Positions 58,855 to 64,000 of a DNA stretch of 64,000 nt are shown one piece after another. The notes under the pieces are model-generated. The model was not told the DNA's origin and searched no databases. It was given only the letters and a program-made list of their open reading frames with translations. This DNA is from Acidimicrobiaceae bacterium. GTDB lineage: Bacteria > Actinomycetota > Acidimicrobiia > Acidimicrobiales > Poriferisodalaceae. How positions within the stretch are numbered: the stretch's first letter is position 1; each line of letters opens with the position of its first letter. The DNA lies in the NCBI GenBank assembly GCA_905182565.1, contig CAJJCB010000017.1, positions 158,103-222,102 on the forward strand, read 5' to 3'. The position numbers and the translations under genes were made by a program.

Positions 58855-59648
58855 AAAGCCCGCCTTCTGTCCAGCGACTTCCACTTGTAGTCCGCCTGGC
58901 AGCTAGCACCGGAGCACTTTTTTTGATTATACCGATAGTTGGTTTAGTCGGAAAAGCATCATGGAGTTCGTTACTACTCGACCTCAAGAACGAACTAGTC
59001 TTAGATGCTTTACAAATTTCTATAACAAGTTCTATCGCAGCGGCTCTGTTAGCAGTTCTATTCGGAACGCCGTTGGGTATCGCAATGGCAAGAATCACAA
59101 ATAAATGGAGTGTCGTTCTACGGTCAATTGTTCTTCTGCCAATGATTTTGCCGCCGGTAGTTGGTGGGTCTGCTTTATTATTTGCACTTGGACGAAATGG
59201 AATCTTTGGAAAGCCGTTGTTTCAGACAACTGGGCTAATACTGCCCTACTCATGGGCTGGCGTTGTCATCGCTAATCTATTCGTGGCATTACCATTCGTT
59301 GTATTAAGTGTCGAATCTGGGCACCGCTTGCTGGATCGACGTTACGAACTTGCTAGCGCGTCACTAGGCGCAGGAGCTAACCGAAGGCTTACAAGCATAA
59401 CGCTGCCGCTACTTCGACCTTCTATTCTCGCTGGCGGGCTATTGGCCTGGGGGCGCGCTTTGGGCGAATTCGGAGCAACCATAACATTCGCCGGGAATAT
59501 GCCCGGCACAACACAAACACTGCCGCTTGCAGTCTATGGCGCTCTCGAGACTGACCGCCAGCTAGCGTTAGCCATTAGCCTACTCATGGTCAGTCTTTCT
59601 CTTTTCATCGTGATCACAATGAGGCAGCACTGGTGGAGTCATCGATGA
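58851..59648 (+). CDS. modB: Molybdate ABC transporter, permease
   Basis: A 265-residue integral membrane permease with about six hydrophobic segments. Seen: LVLDALQISITSSIAAALLAVLFGTPLGIAMAR, RSIVLLPMILPPVVGGSALLFALGRNG and the EAA-loop region AWGRALGEFGATITFAGNMPGTTQTLPLAVY, which is very typical of ModB. It overlaps modA by 4 bases (ATGA) and modC by 4 bases. Confidence 0.93.
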   Translation: MKSPPSVQRLPLVVRLAASTGALFLIIPIVGLVGKASWSSLLLDLKNELVLDALQISITSSIAAALLAVLFGTPLGIAMARITNKWSVVLRSIVLLPMILPPVVGGSALLFALGRNGIFGKPLFQTTGLILPYSWAGVVIANLFVALPFVVLSVESGHRLLDRRYELASASLGAGANRRLTSITLPLLRPSILAGGLLAWGRALGEFGATITFAGNMPGTTQTLPLAVYGALETDRQLALAISLLMVSLSLFIVITMRQHWWSHR

Positions 59649-60727
59649 TCGCTTCAGGTAATGATTACGCTCTCGAGGCCCAATTTGAGCTTCGTCGTGG
59701 CAACTTAGCCATCACAGCCAACATTAGGGTAGGTGCTGGCGAGATCGTCGCACTATTAGGTCCAAACGGTGCCGGTAAGACAACCCTCCTCGAGTGCGTC
59801 GCAGGCGCTTTAGCAATCAGCAATGGGCACATTACCATTAGCGGAGCGACAGTAGATGATCCGGGTGCCGGCATTTGGCAACCGCCAGAGAATCGTCAAA
59901 TTGGAATGGTTTTCCAGGACAACCTTTTGTTTCCGCATATGAATGTCATCGACAATGTTGCTTTTAGTTTGCGTTGTAACGGACATTCAAAGAAGTCAGC
60001 GCGTCGTAAGGCAGCCGAGGTCTTATTATTTCTAGGTGTCGCTGAGCTAGAAAGAAAACCCATTGAAGAACTTTCCGGTGGTCAAACGAAACAGGTAGCG
60101 ATAGCACGTTCGATTATCCAAGAACCGTCGTTGTTACTACTTGATGAGCCACTAAGCGGATTAGATGCTCTTGCTAGTTCAAAACTAAGAGCTTTTGCGG
60201 TCAATAATCTTAAGGCTCTCCAGATCGGCTGTCTCTTAGTAACCCATGACTCTGATTTCGTCGTGGAAATTGCCGACAGAGTGTACGTTTTGGAGTCCGG
60301 GATCGTAACTGAGTTCGGTCAGCCCGACGATTTACGACCCAAGCCAAACACCCCTTATGTAGCCGACTTCGCCGGTACTAATTCTTACAACGGTATGGTA
60401 CGCAATGGTCAACTTGTAATAAACCATAGTTTTCAGTTGCAGGTTGCCAACTTATCGACGGTAGGCCCCGTTAACGTATCAATTAACCCGCGATCGATTT
60501 CACTGCATAGAAACGCTAGCCAAGGAAGCCCTCGCAATAATCTGCCCGTCGTAATTGATAGCGTTGAATCTCTGGGTGACATAACCCGCATCGTTACTTA
60601 TGAACCCACACCACTTGTGATCGATATCACAACTATCTCCGCCAATGAACTCAACGTTAGACAAGGTGAACATTTGTGGGCAACGATAAAAGCTACAGAA
60701 ATTGATGTCGAACCTCTAGCGCTATGA
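59645..60727 (+). CDS. modC: Molybdate ABC transporter, ATP-binding protein
   Basis: A 360-residue ABC ATPase. Seen: Walker A LLGPNGAGKTTLLE, Q-loop GMVFQDNLLFPHM, signature LSGGQTKQVAIARS, Walker B LLLLDEPLSGLD, the switch His in LVTHDSD, and a C-terminal TOBE-like domain from about residue 255 (NGQLVINHSF, VSINPRSISLHR) that binds oxyanion for regulation in ModC. ATG 59645 overlaps the modB stop; in-frame GTG/other codons further upstream are less likely. The stop overlaps the hrpA start. Confidence 0.92.
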   Translation: MIASGNDYALEAQFELRRGNLAITANIRVGAGEIVALLGPNGAGKTTLLECVAGALAISNGHITISGATVDDPGAGIWQPPENRQIGMVFQDNLLFPHMNVIDNVAFSLRCNGHSKKSARRKAAEVLLFLGVAELERKPIEELSGGQTKQVAIARSIIQEPSLLLLDEPLSGLDALASSKLRAFAVNNLKALQIGCLLVTHDSDFVVEIADRVYVLESGIVTEFGQPDDLRPKPNTPYVADFAGTNSYNGMVRNGQLVINHSFQLQVANLSTVGPVNVSINPRSISLHRNASQGSPRNNLPVVIDSVESLGDITRIVTYEPTPLVIDITTISANELNVRQGEHLWATIKATEIDVEPLAL

Positions 60728-63700
60728 CTGGCAATAAGCACGCGACCGTCGAACGAAGTCTTCCAAAGCTTTCCTACCCACCTGACTTGCCGATCACTGC
60801 GGAAAGAGCGCGGATAGTCGAAGCAATTAGAACCAACCAAGTATTAATAATCTCAGGGGCTACCGGATCCGGTAAGAGCACCCAACTTCCAAAATTCTGC
60901 TTGGAAGCAGGCCAAGGTAAGACTGCGATGATTGGCCACACGCAACCGAGACGTATCGCTGCAAAAAGTGTTGCCGACCGAATCGCCAGCGAACTCGAAC
61001 AGCCCCTTGGGGAGACCGTTGGCTACCAAGTTCGATTCAACCAAACCAGCTCGCAGGCGACAGCAATCAAAGTCATGACCGACGGTATTCTACTTGCCGA
61101 AATCAACAGAGATCCTCAGCTAAGTTCCTACGACACAGTGATCCTAGACGAAGCACATGAGCGAAGTCTTAACATCGATTTTTTGATCGGCTACCTGAGG
61201 CAACTATTACCCAAACGACCTGACTTGAAGCTGATTATCACTTCGGCAACTATCGATACAGCCCAGTTCGCAAAACACTTTGACGCAGCTCCAGTAATTA
61301 GTGTTGAGGGTCGCTCCTATCCAGTCGAGATCAGATTCGTGAACGAAGCAAGAAGTGATTCAGTGACCGAAGCAGCGGATGCTGCCCTAGGGTTGTTGCG
61401 AGAGAACCCAGGCGATGTCTTAGTTTTCTGTTCCGGAGATCGCGAGATTAATGAAGTAACAGCGGCACTCGAGGCTAAAAAAATACCGCAGTTGGAGGTC
61501 TTGCAACTTGCAGCGAGATTAAGTGACCGTCAACAGAAGCGTATTTTTCAGGATCACACGACTCGTAGAATTATTGTTTCCACGAACGTCGCTGAAACGT
61601 CGTTAACGGTTCCAGGTGTTACTTCAGTTGTCGATCTGGGTACAGCACGAATTTCTCGTTACAACAGTAGAACTAAGGTACAGCGCCTACCAATCGAACC
61701 CATTTCACAATCTGCGGCCGCTCAGCGCGCTGGCCGCTGTGGTCGCTTGGCTCCAGGTATTTGCGTACGAATCTATAGCGAAGAAGACTTTCTTGCTCGG
61801 CCGTACGCCACGGAACCAGAAATCCAGCGCACCAATCTTGCTTCTGTGATCCTTACGATGCTTTCAAGGTCTTTAGGAGATATAAAAAACTTCCCTTTCA
61901 TCGATGCTCCCGATGATCGTTCTATTTCGGCTGGTTTTGCATTACTTGAGGAAATAGAGGCAATAAAGTATCGTCCCAAAGCTAAGGCATTCGAAATCAC
62001 AAAGCTAGGGCGAAGTATCTCACGGCTCCCCATAGATCCAAGGCTCGCTCGAAGCGTTATTGCCGCGAGCGATCAGGGCTGTTTGCCGCAGATGTTAATT
62101 ATTGCATCGGCATTGTCGATTCAAGATCCACGACTTCGCCCTTTAGGCTCGGAAAAGCTAGCCGATGCGGCACACGCAACTCACGGTGATGGAAAGAGCG
62201 ACCTATCTTCGATCCTAGAACTTTGGCATAACCTAAAAGAGAAACAATCAGAACTAACCTCATCAGCGTTTAAAAGATTTTGTGAAGCTAATTTCATCCA
62301 TCACCAACGCTATAGAGAGTGGATTGATATTCATCGACAGCTTCTGCGGTCTACCAAAAAGCTAAGCGCAACCACGGGTAACGACTCAGAAATCTCAGAA
62401 AGACTGAGTCGTTCATTGCTCACGGGGTTCCTTTCCCAAATAGGGAAATATGTGCCTGAGAAGAAACAATATAAGGGGGCTCGAGGTCTCGTTTTCAATA
62501 TCTCACCCGGGTCCGTTATCTCTCGTTCCGAAAACCCGTGGGTTATGGCTTGTGAGCTTTCCGAGACGAACAAAACTTGGGCGCGGCAAGTAGCCCCAAT
62601 CAAACCAGAATGGTTAGAAGAACTAGGACGCAATTTCCTCAAATCTAGTTTTGTCGATGCCTGGTGGGATAGTGGTTCAGCAAAAGCCATGACGATGGAA
62701 TCAAAGACACTATTTGGCTTGGAAGTCGTATCAAGACGCGTCGTCCCTTTAAAAATTCATGATGCGTCCGAAGCGAGAGCCTGGTTCATCCAACACGCAC
62801 TAATCGAGGGAGACTGGTTCGACCGATATCCATTTAGAGATCACAACAAAGAAATCGCCGAGCAAGCGAAGGCACTAGAAGCACAGCAACGCGCCTCCAC
62901 TATCCTTTGGAGCGATTCTCAGTTACATGATTTTTTTGATCTCCACCTTGGGAAAGAGGTCTACTCTGCTGCTGATTTTTCTACGTGGTGGCGAGAAATT
63001 CGCGTAACCCAAGCAGGCCTTCTGAACCTTAGTTTAAGCGATGTTGCGGATGTATCTTATGCTGACGAACTAGCATTTCCGGCACTTTGGCGTTACGGAG
63101 AGATGTCCTTCAACCTTGTCTACGAGTATTCTCCAGGTTCAGCAAGCGACGGCATGATAATAGAAATACCTCTTTCGGCTATTCGGAGAATAGATACATC
63201 TACTTTTGAATGGTTAGTTCCTGGATACCGTCAGCAACTATTCCACGAGATCTTAAAAAAATTTCCGAAACAGACTAGACGGAAGTTAGGCCCTTTAAGT
63301 GACTTAGCGAAACGGTTAAAAAATGAACTTGACCCAACTGATACGGACGTTATTGAGTCGGTGAAGAACGCGCTCAGGAAATTTTATGGAATCGAAATTC
63401 CTGATGTTGATGGCCATCGCTCAGCCATTCCTTCCTATCTTCGACCCGTCTACCGTATTCTCGATTCAAATAATTCTGTTCTCAGTGAGGGCAGAGAGTT
63501 ATCCAATATTTTAGCGGTTCTGGAATCCCGATTCGCTGACGAGCTCAAAACTACTACTCACCCAATAGAACAAATCGATCTTTTGGAATTTCCCGTGAAC
63601 GGGATTCCTGGGAAAATCAAGGTTGCCGAGGAGTCAAGCGCTGAATGGGCATTCCCCTCTCTAACAACAGACGGTACTTCTGTAAGTTTGCGTCTTCTTC

Positions 63701-64000
63701 CCAACAGAAGTGATCAATCCACCAATATGTGGCGAGCGACGGTAGCGCTCTTAAACAAGTTTGTTCCCTCTGAAGCTCGTCAGGTAAGACCACTGATCAC
63801 TTCATATCTACAACTAGCGATACAACAATGTGGCTATGACTCAACAGCACAGTGGTATCATGACAACGCCACAGCACTAATGGACAACCTCATTTCTGGT
63901 CTCGGTGGCCCAGCATGGACATACGATGCATGGGCTGATCTTCGCTCCGTTGTGCTCTCTGAGTTCCCTAAACAAATCTTGGAAGTCTGCAAAGCAAGCG
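60724..64000 (+). CDS. hrpA: ATP-dependent RNA helicase HrpA, 3' truncated by the window
   Basis: A DEAH-box RNA helicase; 1092 residues are visible and the frame is still open at the end. Seen: Walker A ISGATGSGKSTQLPK (near residue 45), TQPRRIAAKSVADRIA, VMTDGILLAEI, VILDEAHERSLNIDFLIGYL, ITSATID, IIVSTNVAETSLTVPGV, QRAGRCGRLAPGICVRIY, the OB/HA2 region, and then the long C-terminal DUF3418 region including EIPLSAIRRID. The ATG at 60724 overlaps the modC stop (ATGA). HrpA acts in mRNA and ribosome quality control. The position after modC is probably a read-through arrangement without functional meaning. Confidence 0.93.
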   Translation, partial: MTGNKHATVERSLPKLSYPPDLPITAERARIVEAIRTNQVLIISGATGSGKSTQLPKFCLEAGQGKTAMIGHTQPRRIAAKSVADRIASELEQPLGETVGYQVRFNQTSSQATAIKVMTDGILLAEINRDPQLSSYDTVILDEAHERSLNIDFLIGYLRQLLPKRPDLKLIITSATIDTAQFAKHFDAAPVISVEGRSYPVEIRFVNEARSDSVTEAADAALGLLRENPGDVLVFCSGDREINEVTAALEAKKIPQLEVLQLAARLSDRQQKRIFQDHTTRRIIVSTNVAETSLTVPGVTSVVDLGTARISRYNSRTKVQRLPIEPISQSAAAQRAGRCGRLAPGICVRIYSEEDFLARPYATEPEIQRTNLASVILTMLSRSLGDIKNFPFIDAPDDRSISAGFALLEEIEAIKYRPKAKAFEITKLGRSISRLPIDPRLARSVIAASDQGCLPQMLIIASALSIQDPRLRPLGSEKLADAAHATHGDGKSDLSSILELWHNLKEKQSELTSSAFKRFCEANFIHHQRYREWIDIHRQLLRSTKKLSATTGNDSEISERLSRSLLTGFLSQIGKYVPEKKQYKGARGLVFNISPGSVISRSENPWVMACELSETNKTWARQVAPIKPEWLEELGRNFLKSSFVDAWWDSGSAKAMTMESKTLFGLEVVSRRVVPLKIHDASEARAWFIQHALIEGDWFDRYPFRDHNKEIAEQAKALEAQQRASTILWSDSQLHDFFDLHLGKEVYSAADFSTWWREIRVTQAGLLNLSLSDVADVSYADELAFPALWRYGEMSFNLVYEYSPGSASDGMIIEIPLSAIRRIDTSTFEWLVPGYRQQLFHEILKKFPKQTRRKLGPLSDLAKRLKNELDPTDTDVIESVKNALRKFYGIEIPDVDGHRSAIPSYLRPVYRILDSNNSVLSEGRELSNILAVLESRFADELKTTTHPIEQIDLLEFPVNGIPGKIKVAEESSAEWAFPSLTTDGTSVSLRLLPNRSDQSTNMWRATVALLNKFVPSEARQVRPLITSYLQLAIQQCGYDSTAQWYHDNATALMDNLISGLGGPAWTYDAWADLRSVVLSEFPKQILEVCKAS

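Noticed and set aside
1..64000. tRNA or rRNA genes, CRISPR arrays, insertion sequences, integrases, prophage genes
   Set aside because: I looked in the intergenic gaps and among proteins and saw none; most gaps are too short, and no transposase, integrase or repeat-spacer pattern appears.

Overview
The window looks like chromosomal DNA from an aerobic, probably marine actinobacterium, with Acidimicrobiia-like lineages the best guess. Base composition is near half G+C by eye. Pointers are an Rv2466c-type DsbA-fold protein, an SCO6745-family protein, an alkyltransferase-like protein, a long actinobacterial-type SNF2 protein with a coupled small partner, and many CoA, ETF and flavin enzymes. I saw no tRNA, rRNA, insertion sequence, prophage or CRISPR array. 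The sequence starts inside a type IIA topoisomerase B-subunit gene and ends inside hrpA.

Layout. 1-12.7 kb is mixed housekeeping: topoisomerase B subunit, SDR, Atl-like protein, D-aminoacylase-type amidohydrolase, DUF2889 protein, Rv2466c-like protein, SNF2 helicase with a small downstream partner, and proS. 12.8-33.3 kb is one coherent metabolic island. On the + strand it carries a corrinoid protein, DUF1638, a 'virulence factor' domain protein, a methyl-THF:corrinoid methyltransferase, a RACo-type corrinoid reactivator, an MttB-family methyltransferase without an amber codon, and choline dehydrogenase (betA). A long - strand operon carries a dimethylglycine/sarcosine dehydrogenase-like protein, etfB, etfA, a SAM methyltransferase and an NAD-type formate dehydrogenase. 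Divergent + strand genes are fhs and a MetF-like reductase. 33.3-50.7 kb holds lipid kinase, CoA-transferase, MFS, FAH-family, dihydroorotase, PhyH and a run of acyl-CoA-type genes (APH-DUF6285 fusion, SRPBCC, degenerate alpha/beta hydrolase, Ltp2-like thiolase plus DUF35, two MaoC-like proteins, nitroreductase, acyl-CoA dehydrogenase). 50.7-64 kb holds glnS, SDR, thioesterase, an AhpD-like selenoprotein, a zinc alcohol dehydrogenase, an Ldh2-type dehydrogenase, an MBL hydrolase, modABC and hrpA.

How the island should work (inference from families): choline is oxidised towards glycine betaine by BetA. The MttB-like enzyme moves a betaine methyl to the corrinoid protein, and the MtgA-like enzyme passes it to THF. 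The MetF-like protein oxidises methyl-THF, FolD (not in this window) makes formyl-THF, and Fhs releases formate with ATP. Formate dehydrogenase then gives CO2 and NADH. Dimethylglycine/sarcosine is handled by the FAD-GcvT enzyme with ETF.

Most striking: two genes read through an in-frame TGA that is best explained as selenocysteine. They are the formate dehydrogenase catalytic subunit (TGA at 25018-25020) and an AhpD-like protein with a CxxU motif (TGA at 54481-54483). Each TGA is followed by a hairpin with its apical loop 22-24 nt downstream, as in bacterial SECIS elements. The formate dehydrogenase alpha subunit is also split into two genes in permuted order around a NuoE-NuoF fusion.
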